Of a DNA stretch of 64,000 nucleotides, positions 9,096 through 19,886 are shown in pieces (position 1 is the stretch's first letter; each line of letters begins with the position of its first letter). The stretch covers positions 1 to 64,000 of the forward strand of contig JAJCXK010000056.1 in the NCBI GenBank assembly GCA_029263475.1, given 5' to 3'. The notes beneath the pieces are model-generated. The model was given only the letters and a program-made list of their open reading frames with translations. It was not told the DNA's origin and searched no databases. A program made the translations under genes and the position numbers. This DNA comes from Candidatus Nitrosopumilus sp. GTDB taxonomy: Archaea; Thermoproteota; Nitrososphaeria; Nitrososphaerales; Nitrosopumilaceae.

Positions 9096-9940
9096 ATTCA
9101 AAATCCACTTTTGTCGCAGCTGTTGTTGCTGCCTTTGTCGCGGGAACTTTTCTTTCCGTTGTGTTACTGGGAGTTGGAATGTCATTTGCGCCTTCAAGTA
9201 CGATATCTGGCGAACCAGAACTAAAGTCATTTTCCGCTAGCGATGAGTTTCCGTCTCATGTTGAACTTACCGATGCACTCCGAGTGGTGGTCAAAGAAAA
9301 CAATGGTGGATTTGGATTGAACATGTGGGCTACGGTTGTTGACCGCGATGGCATTGTACAAACGGTGACTTTCACAGGTGATGATAGGGGCGACCAATGG
9401 CCCGGAAGTCGAGTTATCTCTGCGCAAAAGGCAAACACTGCTAATGCGTTTAGTCTGCCCGGATTGTCACTGTCAACTGCAAATTTGTTTTCTGCTGTAC
9501 AACCCGATGGATCTCTATTTGGTTTACAGGCAAGCAATCCTGTTGATACGAGCGTAGCCTATGGTGGGGATTCATCTGACTATGGTACAACCCGTGACTT
9601 TATGGTTGGTCAGAAAATTGGAGGGGTGAACGTATTTGGAGGTGGCCTGCCCCTTTATCATGAAGATGGGGTGCTGATGGGAGCAATAGGCGTTAGCGGT
9701 GATTCATCATGTGCTGATCACATCATTAGCTGGAAGCTTCGCGATGCACTTGGATTGGACTACATTCCTGGCGGAATTAGCCCTACGGGTGATGATAACA
9801 TTGTATTTGATGTTGTATCTGATACTAACGGCCATCCTGCCAGTGCTGGTGGTTGGGGACATCCACTGTGTGCCGAAGCAGCATTGTCTATTGCAGAGAA
9901 TCTCCCTACATCTAATCCTGTAGGTGTAAAAGATGTTTGA
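9092..9940 (+). CDS. GlcG/HbpS-type heme-binding-like (DUF336) protein with N-terminal signal/anchor
   Basis: Family-like pattern (YHEDGVLMGAIGVSGDSSCADHIISWKLRDALGL); overlaps purL end. Confidence 0.75.
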   Translation: MNSKSTFVAAVVAAFVAGTFLSVVLLGVGMSFAPSSTISGEPELKSFSASDEFPSHVELTDALRVVVKENNGGFGLNMWATVVDRDGIVQTVTFTGDDRGDQWPGSRVISAQKANTANAFSLPGLSLSTANLFSAVQPDGSLFGLQASNPVDTSVAYGGDSSDYGTTRDFMVGQKIGGVNVFGGGLPLYHEDGVLMGAIGVSGDSSCADHIISWKLRDALGLDYIPGGISPTGDDNIVFDVVSDTNGHPASAGGWGHPLCAEAALSIAENLPTSNPVGVKDV

Positions 9941-10162
9941 GATATTTTTGATTTTATTGTGATTGAAACTTTGATTAGAAATAACTCTGGTTGATCATGA
10001 CATTATGATCATAACCTGAAACGTATTGATGATTGTGTGATTGAGATCTTGGGGTTGGTCTTTCAACAGGTTGTCATGGCGTAATGTTATGATCTAAAAA
10101 ATCTTTCACGAAATAACTGATATCTATGATCTGTTTTTATTTCATTCACCTGAATAATCTTT

Positions 10163-10597
10163 CTAATCAAATTTGGATTTGCAAACGCCGCAATAACCAA
10201 ACAACTCAAAACTGCTTCTTAGAATCTTGTATTTTGATTTTTTTGCAGCCCTATTTTGAATCTCCATGAGGGAATCCTCGTCCACATCGTCAATCTTGCC
10301 ACATTTCACACATACCAGATTGACATGTTCATCCGTATGCGCGTCAAATCGCGCCTCTCCACTCACTTCAATTTCATTTACTAGTCTCTTTTCTTTTAGA
10401 AGATCCAGTGTCTTGTATACTGTGGATAGGCTTGTCATAGGATATTTCTTTCTTATGATTTTGTGTACTCTTTCTGCACTTGGATGATCCTCTGTCTTTA
10501 GCAGGTAGTCGACTATTGCGGCTCTTTGCGGGGTTATTTTGAATCCGTCCTCTCTGAGGACTGTAATGATCTGATCTAGTTGCTGCATGTCGTTCAT
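10163..10597 (-). CDS. Fur-family (PerR/Fur-like) transcriptional regulator
   Basis: FKITPQRAAIVDYLLKTEDHPSAERVHKIIRKKYPMTSLSTVYKTLDLL; CVKCG...CGVCKSKF. Confidence 0.93.
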   Translation of the reverse strand: MNDMQQLDQIITVLREDGFKITPQRAAIVDYLLKTEDHPSAERVHKIIRKKYPMTSLSTVYKTLDLLKEKRLVNEIEVSGEARFDAHTDEHVNLVCVKCGKIDDVDEDSLMEIQNRAAKKSKYKILRSSFELFGYCGVCKSKFD

Positions 10598-10676
10598 TGC
10601 ATTATATTCTATTTAATATTTATTATTTGATAGGATTATTTCCTAAATAAGAACAATACCTAAATAGGAATCATTA

Positions 10677-10859
10677 TTGATACTATGCATGCTCACGCCA
10701 CGTATTCAACCAATACAGCAGATCATGAAAAGAAAAGATTTTGTGAATAGATTCATTGGAATTTGCATTGATTGTGGAAGCTTGAATGTTCTCATTGATG
10801 ACTGTGAAATTCGTTGCAAAGATTGCAATTCTCAATTTCGGATAGAGGGAGAATATTGA
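10677..10859 (+). CDS. Small TFIIB-like zinc-ribbon protein
   Basis: GICIDCGSLNVLIDDCEIRCKDCNSQF. Confidence 0.75.
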   Translation: MILCMLTPRIQPIQQIMKRKDFVNRFIGICIDCGSLNVLIDDCEIRCKDCNSQFRIEGEY

Positions 10860-10861
10860 TA

Positions 10862-11065
10862 ATGGGCGCATCCTGTAGGGGAATCTGCTGCAGGTTTGAA
10901 TCCAAACCCTTTGGAAACGTATGCAAATATGATGCAGGCTACAAGAGATGCAACTACTGCGAGGTATTTATGAAGATCAACGAGTTGAGGTGTCCTTGCT
11001 GCAAACTAATACTCCGTACCAAGTCTAGGGTGAATTTCAAGCGAAGAGGAAAGCAGCGTGTCTGA
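10862..11065 (+). CDS. Tiny Cys-rich (C4) protein, family member 1
   Basis: MGASCRGICCRFESKPFGNVCKYDAGYKRCNYCEVFMKINELRCPCCKLILRTKSR; start refined from 10814. Confidence 0.75.
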   Translation: MGASCRGICCRFESKPFGNVCKYDAGYKRCNYCEVFMKINELRCPCCKLILRTKSRVNFKRRGKQRV

Positions 11066-11225
11066 TTCCTGCAGATGTATTTGCAGATATTATGATGCAA
11101 ATTCAGAATTTAGAAAGTCGCAAAACCACACTTTTCGTAAATGGTGTCCTGAATGCAAGAAAACAATTATCTCAAAATATCATAGGTGTCCGTGTTGTCA
11201 CTGTAGTCTGGACAGGAGAATTTAG
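11058..11225 (+). CDS. Tiny Cys-rich protein, family member 2 (55 aa, GTG start); not in ORF track
   Basis: MSDSCRCICRYYDANSEFRKSQNHTFRKWCPECKKTIISKYHRCPCCHCSLDRRI; overlaps upstream ORF end. Confidence 0.7.
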   Translation: MSDSCRCICRYYDANSEFRKSQNHTFRKWCPECKKTIISKYHRCPCCHCSLDRRI

Positions 11226-11432
11226 AGGCCAAACTTTCTTGCTAATTCCGTTGCTTGGAATTGAATTGATGTACAAACGCAATCTGTTCTGGAGTGGTTG
11301 AAATTCTGATTGGTCCGTTATTTCCGTAATTGGCAACCTCAATTAAAAATATTCTAATCCCTTCCTGACTTCGTGGTGAAATACTGCATGACCAGCAAGA
11401 AATGTGTTAATGATGATGTGATGTGAATGCAA

Positions 11433-11876
11433 TCATTTTTCATCCGAGTCATCTTCAAGTTGCTTGTCTATTTCTTTTTGATTCGCCTTGAATTTTTGAT
11501 ATTTCTTATCCCACTTGGAGATGACTATCCATTGCCTAATTCCTATTCCCAGCCATGCTATGGAAATCACAATGATTATCAGCTGTGGTGGATGTAACGG
11601 GTCACGGGGTTTGTGATTACCAAACTTGTCTTTGATGTCATCATGTTGTTCCTGGGTTATGTATCCATTGTCTAATCTTTCCTGAAGTCTTTGCTTTAGC
11701 TGCTCTTGAAATGGCTGCTCAGTTACAGTTGACATTGCAAGTAGGGCGACAGGTGGTATTATCAAAATCGTTAAAATCATGATTAAGAACATCTTTTTTG
11801 TTTTACTTAGTTGGAACATGATGCCGTCCAGGATTTCAAAAATGTTTTCACGATTTTCTTTTCTATCCTTGGACAA
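11433..11876 (-). CDS. Membrane protein with two TM helices
   Basis: Two hydrophobic helices; SHOCT-like LDNGYITQEQHDDIKDKF. Confidence 0.7.
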   Translation of the reverse strand: MSKDRKENRENIFEILDGIMFQLSKTKKMFLIMILTILIIPPVALLAMSTVTEQPFQEQLKQRLQERLDNGYITQEQHDDIKDKFGNHKPRDPLHPPQLIIIVISIAWLGIGIRQWIVISKWDKKYQKFKANQKEIDKQLEDDSDEK

Positions 11877-11878
11877 CT

Positions 11879-12172
11879 TTATTTCTCTCCGCCATCTCTT
11901 GGGAACATGTCCTCATAGCGTTGCAGGACTTCCTCTAGGAGGATCTTTCCTTTTTGGGCAATCTTGTATTTGAAAATCGTTTTGCTACCCCAGGCCTCTT
12001 CTCTTCTATCAATCATGCGCTTACTTACCATGCTGTCCAGAATTCCCTTGTGTTTTACGTTGTTCAATCCGCAAACACTCATCAGCCTACTCTGGTTCAT
12101 TTCACCATACTCGTAAAGCTTCAACAGTATGTCCTTCCTGATGTAGATTCTGTCTCTGTATTCACGTGCCAA
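11879..12172 (-). CDS. Archaeal winged-helix DNA-binding protein
   Basis: KLYEYGEMNQSRLMSVCGLNNVKHKGILDSMVSKRMIDRR wHTH pattern. Confidence 0.8.
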   Translation of the reverse strand: MAREYRDRIYIRKDILLKLYEYGEMNQSRLMSVCGLNNVKHKGILDSMVSKRMIDRREEAWGSKTIFKYKIAQKGKILLEEVLQRYEDMFPRDGGEK

Positions 12173-12319
12173 AAAACGTCTCCTCTAAAAGCATATTCCA
12201 TAAATCATCATTATTCCTAATTTCATTCATCTTCATCATTTAACTAGATAAAGGTCAGGTAACATTGTTGCGTATCAACTGTTAACAATCCCTTTTATTC
12301 AAAAACACATCCGTTATCC

Positions 12320-12799
12320 ATGAACAGAAAAATAACATATCTGATTCCAGCATTTGCTGCAGTCTTTGCACTAATGTTCTCCGTTGCAACCCCGCTTGCA
12401 ATGGCAGAATACGGTGATGGGATGCATGACAAAGGCATGGGGCAGAAAAACCACAAAATGCACAAGGTAATTGAGGTTGGGGAATTTGTCGGCTCTATTC
12501 AGATAACTGAAGATGCGGACAGACAAGCCCTGAAGGACAAGGTCACCGTATCCCTTAGTGAAGCTGCTAATGGGCTAGACGTTATCGGTGGACATATCGG
12601 AGTCGTTACAAATGAAAATGGTGACAAATACTTGGTATGGACGTTAAAGTCAATCGAAAGAGATTCGGAATCTCAATTTGCCATCGCTACAATACACATA
12701 GTTGATGCAGGAGATGCCAGCAATACGACATCTGTCACAAAAGAATTTGATAGATCCAATTGGGATGGCAAACTCGTCATGATGGTAACAAACGTGTAG
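12320..12799 (+). CDS. Secreted PepSY-like hypothetical protein
   Basis: Signal peptide; ORF. Confidence 0.6.
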   Translation: MNRKITYLIPAFAAVFALMFSVATPLAMAEYGDGMHDKGMGQKNHKMHKVIEVGEFVGSIQITEDADRQALKDKVTVSLSEAANGLDVIGGHIGVVTNENGDKYLVWTLKSIERDSESQFAIATIHIVDAGDASNTTSVTKEFDRSNWDGKLVMMVTNV

Positions 12800-12801
12800 G
12801 C

Positions 12802-13002
12802 ATGATGGAGAAAATCCAGCAAAAACTATCTGAACCCACAGGTGACGTCGTTACTGATGCAGCCCGATCTACATTTGTAGAAAAATTACGAGAACTAAAC
12901 GCAGCACTTGAAAGCGGAGATTCTGAGAGCGCATCTGAATTAAGAGACGATCTCAAAGATCTAAGAAGTGAGTTGGGAAACATCAGATCATTTGGAAGAT
13001 AG
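12802..13002 (+). CDS. Small helical hypothetical protein
   Basis: ORF immediately downstream; start refined to ATG 12802. Confidence 0.5.
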   Translation: MMEKIQQKLSEPTGDVVTDAARSTFVEKLRELNAALESGDSESASELRDDLKDLRSELGNIRSFGR

Positions 13003-13129
13003 TATGATCCCAATACCCTTTTCTTTTTTTACGTAAATTCAATGCCCTCTGCTTTACTTTAGATGTGTCATGAATATCGATAATACTTTGTTTTGAATAT
13101 TTTTTTCACTATGTCTAGTTGTATTTTTA

Positions 13130-13912
13130 TTGCATTACTTCATATTCAAAGCAATGCAATCGCGTATAATTTTAGGAATCACAATAATTTTTACAGCTAG
13201 CTTACTTTCAGTATCCTTTGTCAGTGCTCAATCCTCATCGCAGATTCCGCCCTGGATAAAGACCGCTGTGACATTTTGGGCAAATGATCAAATAAGTGAT
13301 CAGGAGTTTATCGACGTAATCCAGTATTTTGTTGAAAATGAAATTATTACGGTTCCACAAAACTATGACGTCGTGATAAATTTACAATCATTGCAATCTG
13401 AATTAAATGAAAAAATTCGGGATTCGAGGGTTTTAGCAAATAACATCCATGTCCAAAATTACATCGTAGAGTCAAATGACCTGTTTGATACTTTGGATAA
13501 CGCCGAAACCGTGATATCTCAATTAGATGACCTGTGGAAGGACAGCAATCCTGATGAGCAAAATTCTGTTGCATACAACCTAATTCACAACGAGGTGGGG
13601 GATATCATTCGCCAATTCATTCAGGATGACCTGGACTCTGAAAGCAAATTCAAGTATGCGGAAATAATTATCACGAATGCATATGGGGCAAATGTTGCGC
13701 AATCTGCAAAGACCACAGACTTTAGACAAAGTGATGAGAAATGGTGGCAAGAGGCAAGGGAACATGGAATATTTTTGTCTGAGGGGGGATTTGATGAGAG
13801 TGCAGGCGTTTATTCGTTCGATGTTGCAATCAAAGTCTTGGACAAAGAAGGAAGATTTGCAGGAGTTCTAAAGGCCGTAATCAACGTGGAATCCGTCACG
13901 TCTGGAACCTGA
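13130..13912 (+). CDS. Secreted protein: thaumarchaeal 'IPPWIKTAVTFWANDQISDQEFIDVIQYFVENEII' domain plus Cache-like sensor domain
   Basis: Motif shared with 26180..26941; C-terminal SFDVAIKVLDKEGRFAGVLKAVINVE resembles Cache domains. Confidence 0.7.
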   Translation: MHYFIFKAMQSRIILGITIIFTASLLSVSFVSAQSSSQIPPWIKTAVTFWANDQISDQEFIDVIQYFVENEIITVPQNYDVVINLQSLQSELNEKIRDSRVLANNIHVQNYIVESNDLFDTLDNAETVISQLDDLWKDSNPDEQNSVAYNLIHNEVGDIIRQFIQDDLDSESKFKYAEIIITNAYGANVAQSAKTTDFRQSDEKWWQEAREHGIFLSEGGFDESAGVYSFDVAIKVLDKEGRFAGVLKAVINVESVTSGT

Positions 13913-14185
13913 CTTTTAGTTAAAACCTTTGAGTAAAGTAATTCAATACCTCGAAATTATGGCCTATTTTATTTCAGAATGCAAGTTTTTGCCAAACTAG
14001 TTGGAATTGGAACGTCTAGAATTGAGACCTTCTGTGATGTACAATTCGCGTGATTGGTGCAAATTATGGAAAATTATTGGTCGCATCAACGTAGACAAAC
14101 ATGAAAAGTTGAGAAAGGGATGCTGATTCATGTAAAGTAATTCAGGCATTCTTGCCATTGTGACACCTGCAAGTAATGATGTTTT

Positions 14186-15721
14186 TTAATTTAATGGTAG
14201 TAAAATAATGAATCTCGTGAATTTTCCCTGTTCTGATTCGGCATTTATTATCCCTTCATGGATATCGATAATCCCCTTAACAATCGCTAATCCTAAACCT
14301 GTCCCACCATAGTCTCTTCTGACGGATGAATCTGCCTGATAATACTTTTGGAATGTGCTTTCAATCTGATCCTTGGCGATTCCTGAACCGTTATCTTCCA
14401 CTACAAGTTTAACGAAATTATCTTGTTTTGATAAAGAAATCCTAATTTGTTCGTCAATGGATGGTGTAAAATCAATCGAATTTCTAATCAAATTAAGCAG
14501 AACTTGAGATATTTTGGATCTATCACAAAGATATCTAATTTGTTGTAATTCGAGAATCACTTTGATATTTTTTTTGTCTAAATCTGGTTTTAGTTGGATT
14601 ATTGTTTCGTTGATGATGTCTGATATGGAATTTTCTTCTCGAGATATTTTCATATTTCCAGTCTCGAGTTTTTGAACGTCAAATAAATCATCAATGAGTT
14701 TGTGTAACGAATCAGCACTTGAGCGTACAATTTTTAATTTTTCTATTTGTTGAGATGTAAGTGAGCCTATTTTTCCTGAAATTAGCATGTCCAAATAACC
14801 CTTTATTGGAACCAGCGGCGTTTTTAGTTCATGAGTAATCATGAAAGAAAATTCATCTTTTCTAGTTTCAACTTGTTTTAATTCTGTGACTTCTTTTGTT
14901 TTTATTTTTACCTTTGTCCTGAAGAAAATGATTATAACTATAGTTGAAATTCCAATCGCAATGATAATTGGAGCAACATTCTGATATAGTCCCTGAATCG
15001 TTTTTTGTGTCACTGCTTTTTGGATTAAAATCTTTTGAGAAAATTCTGAAGTTTGATCCCATGCATTCAAAATAGAAATTTTTTGTTCATCAATTATAGC
15101 TTAATCCGTAAACTCTTCTGTAAATGACACTTCAATACCCGTTTGAGGTTCTATAAAATTAGTGGCTGAATAATCTTCAAATATCTGTTCTTGAAGTTCA
15201 GGATAAATGGCAGATACATCAAAAGTTGTTTGTCCTGAAAACTCGTATACTTCTAATCCGTTGATTTCTGTTACGCCGATAAAATCATAGTGCATAACTG
15301 AACCTCCTACATCATATACCCGATAATCTTTTTTCTCTAAATTACTTGGAAACATAAAGTTACCATGTTTATCGATATACTTTCTCGTATTTTTTTCTAC
15401 GGATTCTTCAAATACCGTCTGCCAAAAAATTTCATCAGTAAGTATGTCTTTGTAAGTATATGTTGTTTGTAAAATCAATTGATTTCTTTTCTGTTCCTCT
15501 ATTTTTGTATTCCAAACAAAAACCATCTTTATTGGATCCGACAACGGCTCTCCAACGTTATCTGCAATCTGAATCATTCCAATATTCTCAGCGGATACTT
15601 CAAACACTTCGGGAGTATTTGTTAATTCAGGAATTGCGTAAAAAAACCATACAATGATAATGATAAACCCTGTTGCCAAAACAACTCCCAAGTTCGTCTT
15701 GATCATATTGAATATGTTCAA
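14186..15721 (-). pseudogene. Sensor histidine kinase with DUF3068/PorA-like extracellular domain, split by in-frame TAA at 15101-15103
   Basis: ORFs 15101..15721 and 14186..15070 are in the same frame separated by 10 codons; HisKA (FMITHELKTPLVPIKGYL) and HATPase (VEDNGSGI, GGTGLGLAIVKGI). Confidence 0.85.
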
Positions 15722-15791
15722 TCAATTCAGATAAAAATAATTTATTGCGAGATAAAATAGTCTGACATTAGAGTGATTATTTGAACCTGGG

Positions 15792-16991
15792 ATGGGTCTA
15801 TGGGGATTTGCCCGCCTTTTTGGGCAGGAAAACGAACGTCTTAGGCATGATGAGAAGAAAAGAAAATGTTTGAATATAATTTTATTTTCTAAAAAAAAAG
15901 ATCAAATATTGAAAATAAGTAATAATCAGTTGGAGATATCATCAAAACTTTCATTGTACTCATTTGTCATATCTCTTTGCGGCGTTACTCTATCAATGTG
16001 GGGGGCAAGTTGGGACATTACATCCCATCTACTTAGGATACCTGAGACATTCTTTACTCCATCTCACATCGTGTTGTACTCTGGAGTTGGAATAGGTCTA
16101 GTTAGTGCAATATTGAATCTGATCTTACTTGTTGTAAAAAAACAGATACGTGTAAGCCCTTTTGCATTGGGTTCAAAATTAATTGTTTTAGGAGGAATAA
16201 TGCAGATTGTAGCTGGGCCCGGGGACTTTTACTGGCATGAATTATTTGGGATAGATGGTTTGCTCAGTCCAACTCACATAACACTCGCATTGGGGGTATT
16301 GGTTATGTTGACAGGAGTCATGATAGGTTTTGCAAGAATACGCTCCAATATTGGTCAAAATAATAAAATCATCCAAGCAATGCTTCCAATATCATTTGGG
16401 ATTTTTTGGTTTAGTATTATGTGGCTGATCTTTTTCTTTGTATTGCCAATTTCTGATGGAGATACTCACAACTTAAATCCAGATCCACATGTTGCAATTA
16501 TCATAAGCTTTTTAGCTATACCTTTTGTGTTTTCAATAGTATTTTGGTCCGCGTCAAAAACTTTGAACATTTTTGGTGCATCCACTGCATCAGCATTGGT
16601 GTTTGTTATGATGAATGTAACATCTAACATATTGACATCAGAAGGACTTTGGAGCTATTTACCATGGTTTGCAGCGTTAATGATGTGTGCAATTATTGCA
16701 GATTATTTGTTAAGCAATAGAATCAAATCTGAGTTCGTTCAAAGACATTGTGAAAAAATTTCAGGATCCATTTTAGGTTCAATGTTCTTCATGTTCTCCT
16801 TCCCGATGCTATCAATGACATTTTTAGAGATTTATGTTTTCAATGATGTTTTTCCTTACGATATACTTCCAGAATCATCAAATACAGTATTTGAGATATG
16901 GGTGATGACAATTATTCCTGGTGCGGTGGCTGGCATACTTGGAATGATGTTTGCCTCAAGAAAATTAAATCAAATCACCTTCAAAGTATGA
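15792..16991 (+). CDS. Multi-pass membrane protein, paralogue of 23582..24667
   Basis: SWDITSHLLRIPETFFTPSHIVLYSGVGI versus SWDITNHLLSKPDTFFSPPHAWMYFGVTI. Confidence 0.8.
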   Translation: MGLWGFARLFGQENERLRHDEKKRKCLNIILFSKKKDQILKISNNQLEISSKLSLYSFVISLCGVTLSMWGASWDITSHLLRIPETFFTPSHIVLYSGVGIGLVSAILNLILLVVKKQIRVSPFALGSKLIVLGGIMQIVAGPGDFYWHELFGIDGLLSPTHITLALGVLVMLTGVMIGFARIRSNIGQNNKIIQAMLPISFGIFWFSIMWLIFFFVLPISDGDTHNLNPDPHVAIIISFLAIPFVFSIVFWSASKTLNIFGASTASALVFVMMNVTSNILTSEGLWSYLPWFAALMMCAIIADYLLSNRIKSEFVQRHCEKISGSILGSMFFMFSFPMLSMTFLEIYVFNDVFPYDILPESSNTVFEIWVMTIIPGAVAGILGMMFASRKLNQITFKV

Positions 16992-17420
16992 ACTGCTGAT
17001 AAAACTTAATTATTAAGATCATCATTGCCAAAAACTGTAAATTGTGAACGTGGTGTGGGTAGATTGGTACTAATCCATCAGTTTGGGAAAAAATGAGGTT
17101 TGAATATGCATGAAAATTGAATTTTGTTTCAACTCTTTAGATTCTCTGATCCAACTTGGCTGAAAATTATCAAATTTGAGCAAGACAGAATTAGCATGTT
17201 TTAGGTGGAGGATTGATATCAATTAGACATAAAATCAATTTAATTTCCTATTTTATCCACTACACATACGTCATCTTGATATGTTATTTCATCTCCGTAA
17301 TCAATACTGACAATTACACAAACATCGTTTTTTACCATGGTTCGATATGGGCAACTCAGTTCTGAAAACATGAAAGACGATGTAATGCATGTAAACAGAA
17401 TGACTGAAAATGTTGTTCCA

Positions 17421-18017
17421 CTAATTATTGTGTTTTTGTTTTTTTCTCAAAATTGCGTAGATAGAATCATCTTTTTGATCCTCAGTGTAAATTTTTAATT
17501 CTAATATTTCAAAATCAGGCTCAAATAATTGCCTCAACGTATCCAACTCGTAATACACAAACAACAATCCCTCCATGTTTTCAGTTTTGTTACCCTTCCA
17601 AAATGAATGAAAAAGGATTCCACCTGGATTGAGAATTTCTTTTTGTTTTTTCAGTGATATTTTCAAATCATCGGTGATTAAATGATGTAAAACTTTGTTG
17701 GAGTATATACAATCAAAATTTCTATCCGTGGAAAGTGTCACTGCATCTAGATTTAGCAGATCAGCATTTTGATTTAATCTCTTGTATCTGTCCAAGAATA
17801 TTTGCGAGTTATCCGAACCCGTGACAGCGTAAGTTTTTCTCAACATGTCCAAATCCTTTCCAGGACCGATCCCAATCTCCAATACCAAAGACTTTTCAGG
17901 CAGGAATTCTTGCAAAATTTTGATCAGCTCCGCACCATCAAATCCTGCTGCTATCTTCACATATTCCTCTACGCCTTTCTCGGTATCAAAGAATCCCATC
18001 TCAGTTTTCGTCATCAT
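17421..18017 (-). CDS. SAM-dependent methyltransferase
   Basis: VLEIGIGPGKDLDML motif I. Confidence 0.85.
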   Translation of the reverse strand: MMTKTEMGFFDTEKGVEEYVKIAAGFDGAELIKILQEFLPEKSLVLEIGIGPGKDLDMLRKTYAVTGSDNSQIFLDRYKRLNQNADLLNLDAVTLSTDRNFDCIYSNKVLHHLITDDLKISLKKQKEILNPGGILFHSFWKGNKTENMEGLLFVYYELDTLRQLFEPDFEILELKIYTEDQKDDSIYAILRKKQKHNN

Positions 18018-18154
18018 AATTACGGGTTTATGTCTAACTTGTGATAATAGATCTAATTTGATAATTGAGTTTTGGATTCAAATCCATAAATTTCTGAATC
18101 CCTCTTGGGGATAACTTTTGATTCTGAAATCTGGTTCAATAAAGCGATCTATTT

Positions 18155-18265
18155 TTACTCAAAGGACTTGACAACTCTTGTTATTCGATGGCCACAATTT
18201 CCACAAAGATTAATTTTTTTATCAAATCTTAGTTCACCGCATTTGTCACATCTAGTAAAAGCCAT
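18155..18265 (-). CDS. Mini zinc-ribbon protein (36 aa); not in ORF track
   Basis: MAFTRCDKCGELRFDKKINLCGNCGHRITRVVKSFE, paired CxxC motifs. Confidence 0.6.
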   Translation of the reverse strand: MAFTRCDKCGELRFDKKINLCGNCGHRITRVVKSFE

Positions 18266-18434
18266 AATTCACTCACAACGAACTAAGAATTAAGAATTTT
18301 CCTGATTTTTACAAATTTGTGACTAAAAGAACTGTTTGGAGATGGATTTTGGGTCTAGAATTTCTAGATGTTTAAATCATCTTGATGCATTATTCCACCA
18401 TCGTTTTAGCGATAAAAAAACTCGTAGATAATGA

Positions 18435-18941
18435 CTATTTCAAAACCCTGTAATGCATGACTGTCAATTGAGCATATTTTTCAGTTTTTATTAATTCGAG
18501 TTTTGTCTCGTTTTCCATGTTTTTGAAGAGAGGAATCCCCATACCTAAAAGAATCGGAATAATACTTACGATTATCTCATCTACCACTTTTTGTTTTAGA
18601 AAATATGCAATGGTTTGTGCACCTCCAACTAACCAAATGTTTTCACCTGCACCGGGAAAACCATCTTTAACAAATTTGTCCACATCAGATACAAATTCAA
18701 CATTTCCATCTTTGATCTGTTTGGATGCTGTGAAGACAAATGATTTCTTGGCCTTGTACGGATATTCTCCAAATGTTTTCACCTGTTCATACGTGGTATT
18801 GCCCATAATCACAGTATCCATAGATTTGTAAAATGCATCATATCCTGATTCGGCAGATTCGGGAAGCCAGTCTACACTACCATCTTCTCTTGCAATGTAT
18901 CCATCCAAACTCGCTGCAATGTATGCGACAATTTTTGGCAT
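18435..18941 (-). CDS. Dihydrofolate reductase family (RibD C-terminal-like) protein
   Basis: IAASLDGYIAREDGSVDWL...VIMGNTTYEQV...IWLVGGAQ. Confidence 0.9.
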   Translation of the reverse strand: MPKIVAYIAASLDGYIAREDGSVDWLPESAESGYDAFYKSMDTVIMGNTTYEQVKTFGEYPYKAKKSFVFTASKQIKDGNVEFVSDVDKFVKDGFPGAGENIWLVGGAQTIAYFLKQKVVDEIIVSIIPILLGMGIPLFKNMENETKLELIKTEKYAQLTVMHYRVLK

Positions 18942-19011
18942 GTAAATTATTGTTGGATGAGAGTTATAATCTTAGATTTAATATCATATGTGCTTGAATC
19001 GTTTTCAGAGT

Positions 19012-19464
19012 TTAAGCCACATTCTTTGTAAATGAGATACCGTATTGCTCAAATCCCAAATGCATGTAGAATTGATGAGCTTTTTTTCTTTGATTTCCTG
19101 ACTCCAATCTTATTCTATGACATTTTCTCTCTTTGGCAAGAGCCATGCATGAATTGATCAATTTTTCCCCAATTCCTTGACTTTGGTATTTTTGAAGAAC
19201 TATTAGTTCTGGAATATACATCTCCAAAGTGGTTTGATTAAGTCTTGGCAAAAACATAATGCTTACCATCCCAACTATTTCCACATCATCATATTCTGCA
19301 ACAAGAATTTGTTTATCTGAATCAGTAATGTATTTTTTTACCAGTTTACCAAAGTTGTCAATATCAAAATCTTTTTGTGGTTCTGGACGTCCTAATTCAT
19401 AGAGTAATTCAAGAATTATGGGAATATCTTTGCTAGATGCCTCTTTGATTGTTACATTTGCCAT
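19012..19464 (-). CDS. GNAT family N-acetyltransferase
   Basis: PELIVLQKYQSQGIGEKLINSCMALAKERKCHRIRLES; start refined to MANVTIKEAS. Confidence 0.88.
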   Translation of the reverse strand: MANVTIKEASSKDIPIILELLYELGRPEPQKDFDIDNFGKLVKKYITDSDKQILVAEYDDVEIVGMVSIMFLPRLNQTTLEMYIPELIVLQKYQSQGIGEKLINSCMALAKERKCHRIRLESGNQRKKAHQFYMHLGFEQYGISFTKNVA

Positions 19465-19886
19465 AAGTATGTGAATTGTGTCCAATTCTATAAGCAATTT
19501 GTCATATTTTCTATCATGAATGGAAATGATAACCTGGACTGCTAACCAAATTGGGAACATAAAGGGGTGCAGATGTACCTGACTAAGAAGATTTTTTGTA
19601 TGATGCAGTTCTCTGTTCACATATCTTGTGTTTTTCTGTAACGATATAGTTGATAGCATCACTAATGATAACTGCATGATCTCGATTCTTTCAATACGAC
19701 CTGAGTGCAAGTCTTCAGATATGACTCATTTGATCTTCTTTGATTTAATTAGATTGGGACATTTTTCTTTGTGGATTTTATCTATGAATATCTAATATTT
19801 TTATTAATTTTTTGTTTCTATTTCTGCATGATTCGTAACGTAATAATGATGGAATTATTTATCAAGATCATATTTGGTCTCTTATT

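Noticed and set aside
11092-11301. ORF-track call 11092..11301 (+) as a gene
   Set aside because: Overlaps the Cys-rich ORF 11058..11225 in another frame, which matches paralogues; the track frame has no recognisable features.
17241-17420. Possible small Cys-containing minus-strand ORF (...ELSCPYRTMVKNDVCVIVSIDYGDEITYQDDVCVVDKIGN*)
   Set aside because: No acceptable start codon near the N-terminus; insufficient evidence to call.
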